From assembly GCF_024166365.1 (NCBI RefSeq), contig NC_064822.1, forward strand, positions 143,660,823-143,724,822: 64,000 bases of DNA, in the 5' to 3' direction. The notes beneath the pieces are model-generated. The model saw only the letters and a list, made by a program, of their open reading frames with translations, was not told the DNA's origin and did not search any database. The translations under genes were made by a program, and so were the position numbers. This document shows, one piece after another, positions 33,224-44,228 of this stretch. The DNA is from Elephas maximus indicus. Lineage: Eukaryota > Chordata > Mammalia > Proboscidea > Elephantidae. How positions within the stretch are numbered: position 1 is the first letter of the stretch; every line of letters starts with the position of its first letter.

Positions 33224-35691
33224 AAAAAAAAAAAAAATTATTGTACTTTGGATGAGGATTTACAGAAAAAACTAGTTTCTCATTGAACAGTAGACATACT
33301 GTTTTATGACATTGTTTAACAACCCCACGACATGTCAACACTCTCCTTTCTCAAACTTGGGTTCCCTATTACCAGCTTTCCCATCCCCTCCTGCCTTCTA
33401 ATCCTTGTCCTAGGGCTGCTGTGCCCCTTTAGCCTCATTTTGTTTTACGGGTCTGTCCAATCTTTGGCTGAAAGGTGAACCTCAGGAGTGACTTCATTAC
33501 AGAGCTGAAAGGGTGTCCGGGAGCCATACTCTCACGGTTTCTCCAGTCTCCGTTAGGCCAGCAAATCTGGTCTTTCTTTTTGAGTTCAAATTTCATTCTA
33601 CATTTTTCTCCAGCTCTGTCTGAGACCCTCTATTGAGACTCCTGTCAGAGCAGTCAGGGGTGGTAGCCGGGCACCATCTAGTTGTACTGAACTCAGTCTG
33701 TTGAAGGCCATGGTAGATATGGCCTGTTAGTCCTTTGGAGTAATATTTCCCCTGTATCTTTAGCGTTTATTCATTCTTTCTTGCTCCTGAAGGGGTGAGA
33801 CCAGTGGCGTATCCTAGATGGCTGGTCACAGGCTTTTAAGACCCCAGAAGCTACTCACCAAAGTAGAATATAGAACATTTTCTTTATAAACTATGTTATG
33901 CCAATTGAGCTAGATGTTCCCTGAGACCATGGTCCTCACAGCCTTCAGCCCAGCAATTAGGTGCCTCAGGGAGTTTGGATGTATCTATGGAGTTTCAAAG
34001 ACCTTGCCTGGTACAAGTTTTGCTGGCTTCCCCAGTATTGTGTACTGCCTTACCCCTCACCAAAGTTACCACTTTTCTATTTAGTGTTTTTCCATCCCTA
34101 CCCCTCCCCTCCCTTGGAATCATCAGATATTGTTTCTTTTTATATTTAAAACTTTTCATGACTTTTTACAGTAGTGGTCTCATACAATATTTGTCCTTTT
34201 GTGATTGACTTATTTCATTCAGCATAATGCCCTCCAGATTCATCCATGTTATGAGATGCTTCACAGATGCATCGTTGTTCTTTATTGTTGCATAGCACTC
34301 CATTGTGTGTATGTACCACTGTTTGTTTATCCACTCATCTGTTGATGGACATGTAGGTTGTTTTCATCTTTTTGCTGTTGTGAACAATGCTGTGATGAAC
34401 ATGGGTTTGCATATGTCTATTTGTGTGATGACCCTTATTTCTCTAGGATATATTCCTAGAAGTGGGATTGCTGAATCATATTGTATTTCTATTTCTAGCT
34501 TTCTAACAAAAAAAAAAAAAAAAAAATTTTTTTTTAAGGAAGCGCCATAGCGTTTTCCAAAATGGTTTTATCATTTTGCATTCCCATCAGTAGTACGTAA
34601 GAGTTCCAATCTCCCTGCAGTTTCTCCAACATTTATTATTTACCGTTTTTTTGATTCGTGCCAGTAATGCCAGGGTGAGACGGTGTCTCATTGTAGTTTT
34701 GATTTGCATTTCTTTAATGTCAAAAAAAAAAAAAAATCTTTTTTTTTTTTAATGTCTAGTGATGTTAAAAAAAAAAAAAATTTTTTTTTTAGTGATGTAG
34801 TGATTGGGAGCTATGGCTGCTAATGAAAAGGCCAGCAGTTCGAATCCACCAGGTGCTTCTTGGAAACCCTACAAGGCAGTTCTACTCTGTCCTATAAGGT
34901 CTCTATGAGTCAGAATCGACTCGACAGCAGTGGGTTTTTTAATGGCCAGTGATCTTGAATATATCCTCATGTGCCTGTTGGCCACTTGAATGTCTTCTTT
35001 GGTGAAGTGTCTGTTCATTTCCTTTGCCCATTATTTAATTGGATTCTTTGTCTTTTTGTTGTAGAGGTGTTGGATTTTCTTGTAGATTCTAGAGATTAGA
35101 CCTTTGTTTGGTATGTTATAGCCACAAATCTTTTCCCAGTCTGTAGGTTTTCTTTTTATTCTTTTGGTGAAGTCTTTGATGAGCATAAGTGTTTAATTTT
35201 TAGAAGATCCAGTTATCTAGCCTGTCTTCTGGAGTTTGTGTGTTGTTGATTTTGGTTTGTATCCTGCTAATGCCATGTATTTTTTTTTTTTTTTAATGCC
35301 ATGTATTAGGGCCTCTAGTGTTGATCTTATTTTTTCTTCTATGAACTTCATAATTTTTGGCATTATATTTAGGTCTTTGATCCATTTTGAGTTAGTTTTT
35401 GTGTATGCTGTGAGGTATGGGTCCTGTTTCATTTTTTTGCCGATGGACATGCAGTTCTGCCAGTGCCATTTGTTTAAAAGACTGTCTTTTCCCAATTTGA
35501 TGGACTTTGAGCCCTTGTCAAAGATCAGGTGACCACAGGTGGATGGATTTACATCTGGTTCTCAATTTTGTTAGTTAATGTATCTGTCATTGTGCCAGTA
35601 CCAGGCTGTTTTGACTACCGTAGCTGTATAGTAGGTTCTGAGGTCAGGTAGTACCAGTCCTTCTACTTCATTATTTTTCTTCAGTAGTAAT
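33224..35691 (-). mobile_element. L1, 5'-truncated, with 15-bp target duplication
   Basis: GGCTGTAAATCTTTA occurs at 33209-33223 and 35692-35706. Content is the 3'UTR and ORF2 C-terminal half, antisense, truncated just after the equivalent of the plus-strand GGCTGTTTTGACTACCGTAG. Frames are broken (remnants at 35217-35756). The 3' end shows an A-run on the plus strand at 33223-33237, where a T-run would be expected. Confidence 0.87.
34790..34941 (+). mobile_element. AfroSINE, short subfamily, inside L1
   Basis: GTAGTGATTGGGAGCTATGG head (first bases lost), B-box-like AGTTCGAATCC, tail AGTCAGAATCGACTCGACAG. Flanks AATGTCTAGTGAT (34751-34763) and AATGGCCAGTGAT (34942-34954) look like a diverged duplication. 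Confidence 0.85.
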
Positions 35692-35809
35692 GGCTGTAAA
35701 TCTTTATGGAAACCAACTGCCACATCTTTCTCCAAGGAGCAGCTAGTGGGTTCCAACCACTGGCGTTCAGGTTAGCAGCCAAGGTCTTAACCATTGCACT
35801 CCCAGGGCT

Positions 35810-37483
35810 CATCCCAATAACCAAAACATGTGTTTCATGGTTTTTTTCAGTTTATGATCCATAGTGTTTTTCATAAATACACAAGACACTTGATTTTACT
35901 ATCTAACTAAAGTAAGACATTTATTTGTCCCTGTATTTCCTTCAGTTTGAACACATTTCTTCAGTTGAATATCTTGCATTATCTTTGGAACCCTAAAAAA
36001 TTGTTGCTCAATTCTTTGTTACATAACAGCAGCACTTGTTTTTGGCAAATGGACCTTAAGCTTCATTTTCTAGTTTAATTTTATATCCCCCCACATATAA
36101 AAAAAAAAAAACTTAAAATAATAAGTTATGAAATCAACTATATTTTATAAAAAACTATGATACAAATGATATTTATTTTTTTATTCCTCATTTGTTACCC
36201 TGATAATTAGAACATTTCTTACACATTTAAAGTATCATTATTAATATTGAGCATCATTAAGTGCTTTTATTTTGGGAATATGAAACAAAAACATTCCTTA
36301 GGACTTATCTGTGCCAGAAAAGTTAAACGACCTGTTTAAGGTGTTGGTGGCCTGATTAAAATATTTGTAATTTTTCTTGATTTTTTTCATCATAGCTGCA
36401 GTGATTTTTTTTCTCACTGGCAATTGTGCACAAAAAAAACAAGAAATTGAAAAAGAAGGAATTAGCAAAAAAGCGATTGCCTAAACTGTTTCCTCCCAGA
36501 TTTTTCTAAAATAGGAGTGACTAAAAATATTTTTTCTCTACTAGAAATAATTTGTTGCATTTTCTACTTAGAAGTAAAAACGTAACCAGTGGATGAATCC
36601 CATGTCTTTTGGTCACTAGAATTAACTGAAGTTGGAGAGTGTCTTCCCCTTCATTAGAAAGCTATTTGTTTTAAAATAATTGTTTCAATTGCCTTTTTCT
36701 CTTTACTGCTATGTGCTCAAAAAGAGGGAAGATATAATATGGAAAATTATTACATTACTATGCACTGTGTCATTTTAAAAGTTTTAAGAATATTTTTTAA
36801 GTCATGAAAATTGTCACATTTTTCAGAAGCCCTTTGCTAAATTATAACAGGTCTGTGATGGGTCTCCAGTCTCAAATTTTAGCTCAGCGTGCACCAGCTG
36901 CAGAGATGAAGTGCTTTTTGCAAACGATTTCACATGTACCTGCCACGTCTTCATAATATACAAGAAACTGCAAGTCACAAGCAAAACCTTAGTAGCTCTA
37001 CCCACTCACTCAGATTTAGACAGTTGACTCTTAACAAGCTAATGTGAAAATTATGTGGATTGCAGAATACAGGACCAGGGTAATCTACAAGAATTCCTAA
37101 GTTGTGTACACTTTTATTCTTTGTGTATAAAAAGGTTAGCCTGTACCAGAGAGGGCCAATCCTAGGCAAAAATTGTGGAGTGGGAAAAAATTGAGTTGTA
37201 GGATTCCCGTATCTTTATTTTTTAATTCTAACTTCATTCCTGTAAGTTCTACATCTTTTTTCCCTAGAAATTAATTATTCTGGCTCATTTCCTCACCTCA
37301 AGTGTTTTTGATACTCATACGTGTTCATTCCCTATGCTGTCCTCTCTGCACCCTCTCTTCATTATTGTGTTTTTCCCATTTACTAGAAAGCTTCTCTCAG
37401 ATAATCAGATCAATTAATCTTTGCTTAAAGTGGTTAGAATATTATCTTGAGTTGCATATTTGTACTATTTATTGATTTATTGG
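35810..37483. other. Single-copy AT-rich DNA
   Basis: No gene or repeat recognised. The block 36815-37170 is more even in base composition and lacks homopolymers, and could be a conserved non-coding element, but nothing in it identifies a function. Confidence 0.4.
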
Positions 37484-37646
37484 ATACCTGGTGGCACAGT
37501 GGTTGAGCGCTCAGCTGTTAACCAAAAGGTCAGCAGTTCCAATCCACCAGCTGCTCCTTGGAGACTCTATGGGGAAGTTCTCTGTCCTATAGTGTTGCTA
37601 TGAGTCAGAATACGGTAGAGAGCAACAGGGTTTTTTTTTGTTTTGT
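37484..37646 (+). mobile_element. AfroSINE, short subfamily, with target duplication
   Basis: CCTGGTGGCACAGTGG head, CAGTTCCAATCCACC, ending in GGGTTTTTTTTTG. Flanked by TTTATTGG (37476-37483 and 37647-37654). Confidence 0.88.
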
Positions 37647-38000
37647 TTTATTGGTGTATTATGAAATAAATATGGTGTCTAAAACTTGGTTGAAGATTTT
37701 TTGAAAAGATTGTTGTTACATTTTTCTCTAGATTAATTAAAAATGTAACATTATTCTTCTAGAAAAGTACAAAATTTACATGTGCCCTGAAATTAAAATG
37801 ATTTCTTTCTAAATTTTCTAATTGTAAAAGTTTTGTCATGTTAATGAACCTGGGTTCCTCAAACTGTTCGGATGTGTCTAGGAAGTTTCTATGGCTTTGC
37901 CTTGGTCAGGTTGTGCTGACTTTCCCTATATTGTGTGTTGTCTTTCCTTTCACCAAAGTTAACACTTGCCTACTACCTAGTTAGTGATTTCCCTTCTTTA

Positions 38001-38030
38001 CCCCACCCCACCCCACCCCACCCCACCCCT
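38001..38030 (+). repeat. (CCCCA)6 in L1 3'UTR
   Basis: Six CCCCA units. On the L1 sense strand this is TGGGG repeated, an expanded form of the G-rich tract present in other L1 3'UTRs of the window (43278, 58741). Confidence 0.9.
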
Positions 38031-38098
38031 CCCTTGTATCCATCAAAGATAGTTTTTTTCTGTGTGTAAACCTTTTCTTGAGTTTTTTAAATAGTGGT

Positions 38099-38773
38099 TG
38101 TCTTAGTTCTAGTGCTGCTATAACAGAAAACAAAGAGAAATTTATTCTCTCACAGTTTAGGAAAAGGGAAGTCCAAATTTAGGGTGCCAGCTATAGGAGA
38201 AAGCTTTTTCTTTCTGTCTGTCCTGGGGGAAGGTGCTCGTCATCAATCTTCCACTGGTCTAGAAGCTTCTCAGCTCAGGAACCCCTGGTGCAAAAGATGC
38301 ATTCGGCTCCAGGTGCTGCTTCCTTGGTGGGATGAGGTTCCCATGTCTCTCTGCTTGATTCTCCCTTTTGTACCTCAAAAGAGATCGACTTAAAATACAA
38401 CCGAATCTTGTAGCTTGATTCCTGCCTCATAAACATGACTGCCTCTAACCCTGCCTCATTAATATTATTAAAAAAAAAACAACACTGCCATCAAGTTGAT
38501 TCTGACTCACAGTGACCCTATAGGACAGAGTAGAACTGCCACATAGGGTTTCCAAGGAAGGCCTGGTGGATTTGAACTGCCGACCTTTTGGTTAGCAGCC
38601 ATAGCTCTTAACCACTACGCCACCAGGGTTTCCCATTAATATCATAGAGGTAGAATTTACAACAAGTAGGAAAATCACATCAGATGACAAAATGGTGGAC
38701 AATCATGCAAAACTGAGAGTCATGGCCTAGCCCAGTTGACACACTTTGGGAGGACACAATTCAATCCATAACA
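38099..38773 (-). mobile_element. MaLR-like solo LTR with 5-bp target duplication, split by a SINE
   Basis: Plus strand begins TGTCTTAGTTCTAGTGCTGC and ends CAATTCAATCCATAACA, bracketed by GTGGT (38094-38098 and 38774-38778). It is the reverse complement of the family at 19334 and 53623. The SINE at 38466-38633 lies inside, giving the age order L1 > LTR > SINE. Non-coding. Confidence 0.88.
38466..38633 (-). mobile_element. AfroSINE, short subfamily, with target duplication
   Basis: CATTAATAT at 38457-38465 and 38634-38642. Plus strand has CATCAAGTTGATTCTGACTC and CTACGCCACCAGGGTTTC. Confidence 0.92.
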
Positions 38774-40924
38774 GTGGTCTCATACAATGATTTGTCCTTT
38801 TGTGATTGACTTATTTCACTCAGTATAATGCCCTCCAGATTCACCCATGTTGTGAGATGTTTTGTGGACTCATCATTGTTTTATATTGTTGCATAATATC
38901 CCATTGTGTGTATGTAACATAATTTGTTTATCTGCTCATCTGTTGATAGGCATTTAGGTTGTTTCCATCTTTTCGCTTTTGTGAATAATGCTGCAGTGAA
39001 CATGGGTGTGCAGATGTCTATTCATGCGATGGCTCTCTCACTAGTATATATTCCTAAGAGTGGGATTGCTGGATCATATGATGTTTCTATTTTTAGTTTT
39101 TTAAGGAGGAGTCATATCTTTTTCCATAGTGGTTGTACCATTTTACATTCCCACTGGCAGTGCATAAGAATTCCAATCTCCCCAAAACCTCTCCAGCATT
39201 TTTTATTTTTATTAGTGCCAGTAATGTTCGGGTGAGATGATATCTCAGTGCAGCTTTGATTTGCGTTTCTCTAATGGCTAGTGATCATGAGCATTTTCTC
39301 TTCTGTTTGTCTTCTTTGTTACATGTCTGTTCATATCCTTTGCCCATTTTTTAAACTGGATTGTTCGTCTTTTTGTTATTGAGGTGCTGAAGTACTCTAT
39401 AGATTTTAAAGATTAGACCCTTGTTGGATATGTCGTAGCCAAAATTTATTTCCCAGTCTGTAGGTTCTCTTTTTAGTCCCTTGGTGAAGTCTTTTGATGA
39501 TCATAAGGGTTTAATTTTCAGGAGCTCCCAGCTATTTAGTTTATCTTCTGGTGTTTGTGCATTGTTAGTTATGGCTTGTATTAAAATTATGCCATGTATT
39601 AGGGTCTCTGCCACTGTCCCTAATTTTTCTTCCATGATCTTTGTTATTTTAGGTTTTATATTAAGGCCTTTGATCCATTTTGAGTTAGTTTTTGTATGTG
39701 GTGTGAGGTAAGGGTCCTGTTTCATTTCGTTATGGATTGGCATTCTGTTTTGCTAGCACCTTTGTTAAAAAGACTGTTTTTCTCCACTTCATGGACTTTG
39801 GTCCTTTGTCAAAGATCAGCTGACCATAGGTGGATGGATTTACACCAGGGTTCTCGATTCTGTTCCTTTGGTCTATGTGTCTGTCATTGTACCAGTACCA
39901 GGCTGTTCTGACTGCTGAGGCTGTTTAGTAGGTTCTGAAATTAGGTTGTGTGAGACCTCCCACTTTCTACTTTTTCTTCAGTAATGCTTTGCTTATCCGG
40001 GCCTCTTTCCTTTCTGTATAAAGCTGGTGATTCTTTTTTCCTACTCAGTAAAGAATGCTGCTGGTATTTACATACAGATTGCGTTGGATCTGTAGATTAT
40101 TTTGGATAGGATTGACATTTTCACAATGTTGAATCTTCCTATCCATGAGCATGGTATGTGTTTCTATTTATGTAGGCCTCTTGGTTTCTTGCAGTAATGT
40201 TTTCTAGTTTTCTTTGTATAGGTCTTTTACATCCCTGGTTAGATTTATTCCTCAGTATTTTATCTTTTTAGGGGCTATTATAAATGGTATTGTTTTCCTG
40301 ATTTTCTTTTCGAGGTTCTCTTTTTTGGTATATAGGAATCAATTGATTTTTGTATGCTGATCTTATATCCTGCTACTCTGCTGAATCTTTTTAATAGTTC
40401 CAGCAGTTTTCTTGTGGAATCATTGGGGTTCTGTATGTATAGAAGCATATCATTTGCAAATAGAGATAGTTTTACTTCTTCCTCTCCAATTCAGATGCCC
40501 TTTATTTCTTATTCTTGCTTTATTGCTCTAGCTAGGACTTCTAGCACAATGTTAAATAGGAGTGGTGATAAAGGGCATTCTTGTCTTGTTCCCATTTTCA
40601 GTGTGACTGCTTTCAGTCTCTCTCCATTGAGAATGATGTTGGCTATTGGCTTTATATAGATACCCTTTATTATGTTGAGGATTTTCCACGCTACTTCTAT
40701 TTTGTTGAGAGTTTTTATCAGGAATGAGTGTTGGACTTTATCAAATGCCTTTTTCTGCATCCATGGAAATGATCACATGATTCTTTTCTTTTGTTCTATT
40801 TGTGCAATGTTAATAGAGTGTTTTGAGGATGAGTAAATGTTCCAAATGTTTTACACCTAATAAGTGTCAGGGCAATATTCTGTTGTGTGTTTTCATTGAC
40901 TAATTTTCAAACATATATCACCAG

Positions 40925-41072
40925 GCCTTTCTTCCTAGTCTGTCTTAGTCTGGAAGCACCACTGAAACCTATTCATCATAGATGACCCTGTTTGCATTGA
41001 AATATTGGTGGCATAGCTTTCAGCATCATATTAACTTGCAAGCCACCACTGTACCAAAAATCGACAGGTGAG
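40925..41072 (+). repeat. Unnamed recurring element, copy 2
   Basis: CTTCCTAGTCTGTCTTAGTC, GAAACCTATTCATCATAG, GGTGGCATAGCTTTCAGC and CAAGCCACCACTGTACC. Partner of 25575-25730 in inverse orientation. An RTE fragment follows within about 10 bp. Confidence 0.65.
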
Positions 41073-41078
41073 TGTTAG

Positions 41079-41562
41079 CAAAATACCTATTTAAAGTCCT
41101 AAAATAAAAAATGTCATTTTGATGACTAAGTTGTGTCTAGCTGAAGCCTTGGTATTTTCTATCACCTCATATGCATGCAAAAGTTGGATAATGAAAAAAG
41201 GAAGACAGAAGAATTGATGTTTTGGAATAGTGGTGTTGAAGCATGTTGAATTTACCGCATACTGACTGAAGATAGAGCAAATTAGTCTTAGAAGGACTAT
41301 AACCACAATGTTCCTTAGAAGAAAGAATTGCAAGACTTCAGCTCACTTACTTTGAGTGTGTCATCAGAAAAGACCAGTTGCTACAAAAGAACATCATGTT
41401 TGGTAAGGTAAAGGGCCAGTGAAATCAAGGTAAAAAAAATGCAACAGTGGACTTAAACATACCAACGATCATGAAGATGGTTCAGGATTTGGCAACGTTT
41501 TGTTTTGTTACGCATAAGATTGCCATGAGTAGGAGTTTACTGGAAGGCAACTAACTAACAAT
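41079..41562 (+). mobile_element. RTE-type LINE, 3' fragment
   Basis: Encodes the degraded C-terminal part (TAAAGTCCTAAAATAAAAAA, CCTCATATGCATGCAAAAG, AACATCATGTTTGGTAAGG) and ends AAGGCAACTAACTAACAA. Frames are broken. Confidence 0.78.
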
Positions 41563-41655
41563 TTAAGTGGCAGGGCTAGTAATCAAAATGGGACTCAATG
41601 GGCAGTGATTTTAAGCTTTTCATATGTTTAGTGATCCACCAACAGGTCTTTAGTG

Positions 41656-42470
41656 CTGTAATTTTTTTTTTTTTTTTAATTGTGATTTAGGTGAAAGTCT
41701 ACAGAGCATATTAGTTTCTCTTTCAACAGTTGATACACAAATTACTTTGTGACATTGGTTGCTGCCTTCAGCTGGGTTTTCTAGAGGAGCAAAACCAATA
41801 AAGCAAGAAATGGCTCACGAGGTTGTGGAGGCTGGAATGTCCCAAGTCTGTGATGAGGATAGATAGAGGCTTCTCCTGATTCATGTAGCCGCCTGGTGAA
41901 CTCAACATCAGCAGGTCAGAGAGCATGGCTCTTTTTCAAGGGCTGCAAAGGTTGACAAATCCCAAGATTGGCAGGCAAGATGACAGATAAGCTGCTAGCT
42001 CAAGTCCCAAGAACCAGAGGTCAGACAAACAGGAGCCAGCTGCAGCATCCAGAGTGAGCAAAAGCCCCTGTGTCTTTCTAGAATGTTCACTTATATTGAT
42101 GCAGGTCACACACCTAAGGAAACTCCCTTTCTACAGGTTGGCAGGTCACACCAGATCTCATCATGGAGGTGATCACATCACGTGACTGCCAAACCACTGG
42201 GAATAATAGCCTAGTCAAGTTGACACACAACCTTAATCATCACAGTTGCCAAACCTGGGATGTGTCAACACTCTCTGCTTCTCCACCTTAGGTTCTTTGT
42301 TTCCATTATTTCAGTTTTCCTGCCTTCTCACCTTTGTTTTGGGGCTGGTGTGCCCATTAATCTCATGTAAATGATTGAACTATGAAGTACGTCCCTCACC
42401 TATGTTATTGTCGGCCCTATAGAGCTGCTTAATCTTTTGCTGAAGGGTGAACCTCAGGAGTGACTTTATT
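41656..42470 (-). mobile_element. L1 3' end, antisense, hosting an LTR
   Basis: T-run at 41661-41677, then ATTTAGGTGAAAGTCTACAG (reverse L1 3' end), split by the LTR at 41763-42244, resuming with ATGTGTCAACACTCTCTGC and GAAGGGTGAACCTCAGGAG. 5'-truncated at about 42470, where an RTE begins. Confidence 0.8.
41763..42244 (-). mobile_element. Second MaLR-like solo LTR family, 5-bp target duplication
   Basis: Plus strand TGCCTTCAGCTGGGTTTTC to CCTTAATCATCACA (TG...CA), flanked by GTTGC (41758-41762 and 42245-42249). Read on the minus strand it starts TGTGATGATTAAGG then TGTGTCAACTTGACTAGG, like the broken LTR at 27.3 kb and unlike the 530-bp family elsewhere. 482 bp, non-coding. Confidence 0.87.
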
Positions 42471-42948
42471 TGTTATTGTTAAGGTTAAGTGCCTTGGAGT
42501 TGGCTCTGACTTGTAGGGACACTATTGTACAACAGAAGGAAATACTGCCTGATTCTGCGCCATTCTCACAGTCATTGCTAAGTTTGAGCCCATTTTTGCA
42601 GCCACTGGGTCAATCCAGCTTAGTGAGGGTCTTTCTCTTTTGTGATGACCCCATACTTTACCAAGCATGATGTTCTTCTCCAGGGACTGATCCCTCCTGA
42701 TAGCATGTCCAAAGTATATTAGATGAAGTCTCACCATCCTCCCTTCTAAGGAGCATTCTGGCCATACTTCTCCCAAGAAAGATTTGTTCATTGTTCTGGC
42801 AGTCCATGGTATATTCAACTTTCTTTGCCAACATCATTCACTTGACCCAAGCCATGGTATTTTCAATTGCCTCATATGCATGTGAAAGTTGGACAATGAA
42901 TAAGGAAGAACGAAGAAGAATGGATGCATTTGAATTTTTGTGTTGGCC
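42471..42948. mobile_element. RTE-type LINE with 5' inversion
   Basis: 42471-42837 is RTE 3' end in antisense (TTGTTAAGGTTAAGTGCC to the complement of MNIPWTARTMNKS). 42838-42948 is the immediately upstream RTE segment in sense (CTTGACCCAAGCCATGGTAT to TTTGTGTTGGC). The two parts are adjacent in intact copies (compare 31499-31650) but here point towards each other, meeting near GTTGGC/GCCAAC. Confidence 0.82.
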
Positions 42949-42981
42949 TTAAAAGTTGGTCATTAAAAGTTTATCCTCAGA

Positions 42982-44211
42982 CACCCATGTTTATTGCAGC
43001 ACTGTTTACAATAGCAAAAACATGGAAGCAACCAAGGTGCCCATCAACGGATGAATGGATAAATAAATCATGGTATATTCACACAATGGAATACTACGCA
43101 TCGATAAAGAGCAGTGAGAAATCTGTGAAACATTTCAAACTTGAAGGAACCTGGAAGGCATTATGCTGAGTGAAATTAGTCAGTTGCAAAAGGACAAATA
43201 TTCCATAAGACCACTATTATAAGAACTTGAGAAATAGTTTAAACTGAGAAGAAAACATTCTTTTGTGGTTACGAGAGGGGGCGGGGGGGTGAGAGAGGGG
43301 CATTCACTAATTAGATAGTAGATAAGAACTACTTTAGGTGAAGGGAAAGACATCACACAATACAGGGGAGGTCAGCACAATTGGACTAAACCAAAAGCAA
43401 AGAAGTTTCCTGAATAAACTGAATGCTTCGAAGGCCAGCATAGCAGGGGCAGGGGTCTGGGGACCATGGTTTCAGGGGACATCTAAGTCAATTGGCATAA
43501 TAAAATCTGTTAAGAAAACATTCTGCATCCCACTTTGAAGAGTGGTATCTGGGGTCTTAAATGCTGGCAAACAGCCATCTAAGATGCATCAATTGGTCTC
43601 AACCCACCTGGAGCAAAGGAGAATGAAGAACACCAAGGACACAAGGCAATTACGAGCCCAAGAGACAGAAAGGGCCACGTGAACCAGAGACTACATCATC
43701 CTGGGACAAGAACTAGATGGTGCCTGGCTACAACCAATGACTGCCCCGACAGGGAACACAACAGAGAATCCCTGAGGGAGCAGGAGAGCAGTGGGATGCA
43801 GACCCCACATTCTCATAAGACCAGACTTAATGGTCTGGCTGAGACTGGAAAGACCCCGGTGGTCGTGGCCCCCAGACCTTCTGTTGGCCGAGGACAGGAA
43901 CTATTCCCAAAGCCAACTCTTCAGACATGGACTGGACTGGACAATGGATTGGAGAGGGATGCTGGTGAGGGGTGAGCTTCTTGGATCAGGTGGACACTGG
44001 AGACTGTGTTGGCTTGTCCTGCCTGGAGGGGAGATGAGAGGGTGGAGGGGGTTAGGAGCTGACTAAATGGAAACAAAAAGAGAGAGTGGAGGGAGAGAGT
44101 GCTGTCTCATAGTAATTGGGAGTGTGTAGCAAGGTATATATGGGTTTTTGTGTGAGAGACTGACTTGATTTGTAAACTTTCACCTAAAGCACAATAAAAA
44201 TTATTAAAAAA
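42982..44211 (+). mobile_element. L1, sense, 5'-truncated, with 17-bp target duplication
   Basis: AAAAGTTTATCCTCAGA at 42965-42981 and 44212-44228. Contains the end of ORF2 (PMFIAALFTIAKTWKQPRCP, then WYIHTMEYYASIKS) with a frameshift just before its natural stop, then about 1 kb of 3'UTR and an A-rich end. A G-rich tract lies at 43274-43300. The open frames at 43338-44066 are 3'UTR and not genes. Confidence 0.9.
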
Positions 44212-44228
44212 AAAAGTTTATCCTCAGA

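Larger units (their letters stand above)
33130..35809 (-). mobile_element. AfroSINE (long subfamily) split by an L1
   Basis: The left arm 33130-33208 carries the tail and middle (AAGTCAATTCTGACTCATAC, ACAGAGTAGAACAGTCC). The right arm 35707-35809 carries the long-form segment (CCAACTGCCACATCTTTCTC) and tRNA-like head (AACCATTGCACTCCCAGGG). The L1 between them is flanked by a duplication of SINE sequence. Confidence 0.85.
37846..40806 (-). mobile_element. L1, truncated at both ends, hosting an LTR
   Basis: Antisense 3'UTR and ORF2 from an internal 3'UTR position (AAACTGTTCGGATGTGTC) to the RT region near 40.8 kb. There is no terminal A/T run at the 3' end. The only flanking match is the 8-bp ATGTTAAT (37838-37845 and 40807-40814). 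ORF2 remnants include [19 protein letters not shown] and [19 protein letters not shown] (40760-40509), with the G of RQG changed to E. Confidence 0.82.

Noticed and set aside
43338-44066. Several open frames of 60-100 residues in a GC-richer stretch
   Set aside because: The region is the 3'UTR of a sense-strand L1 bracketed by a 17-bp target duplication.
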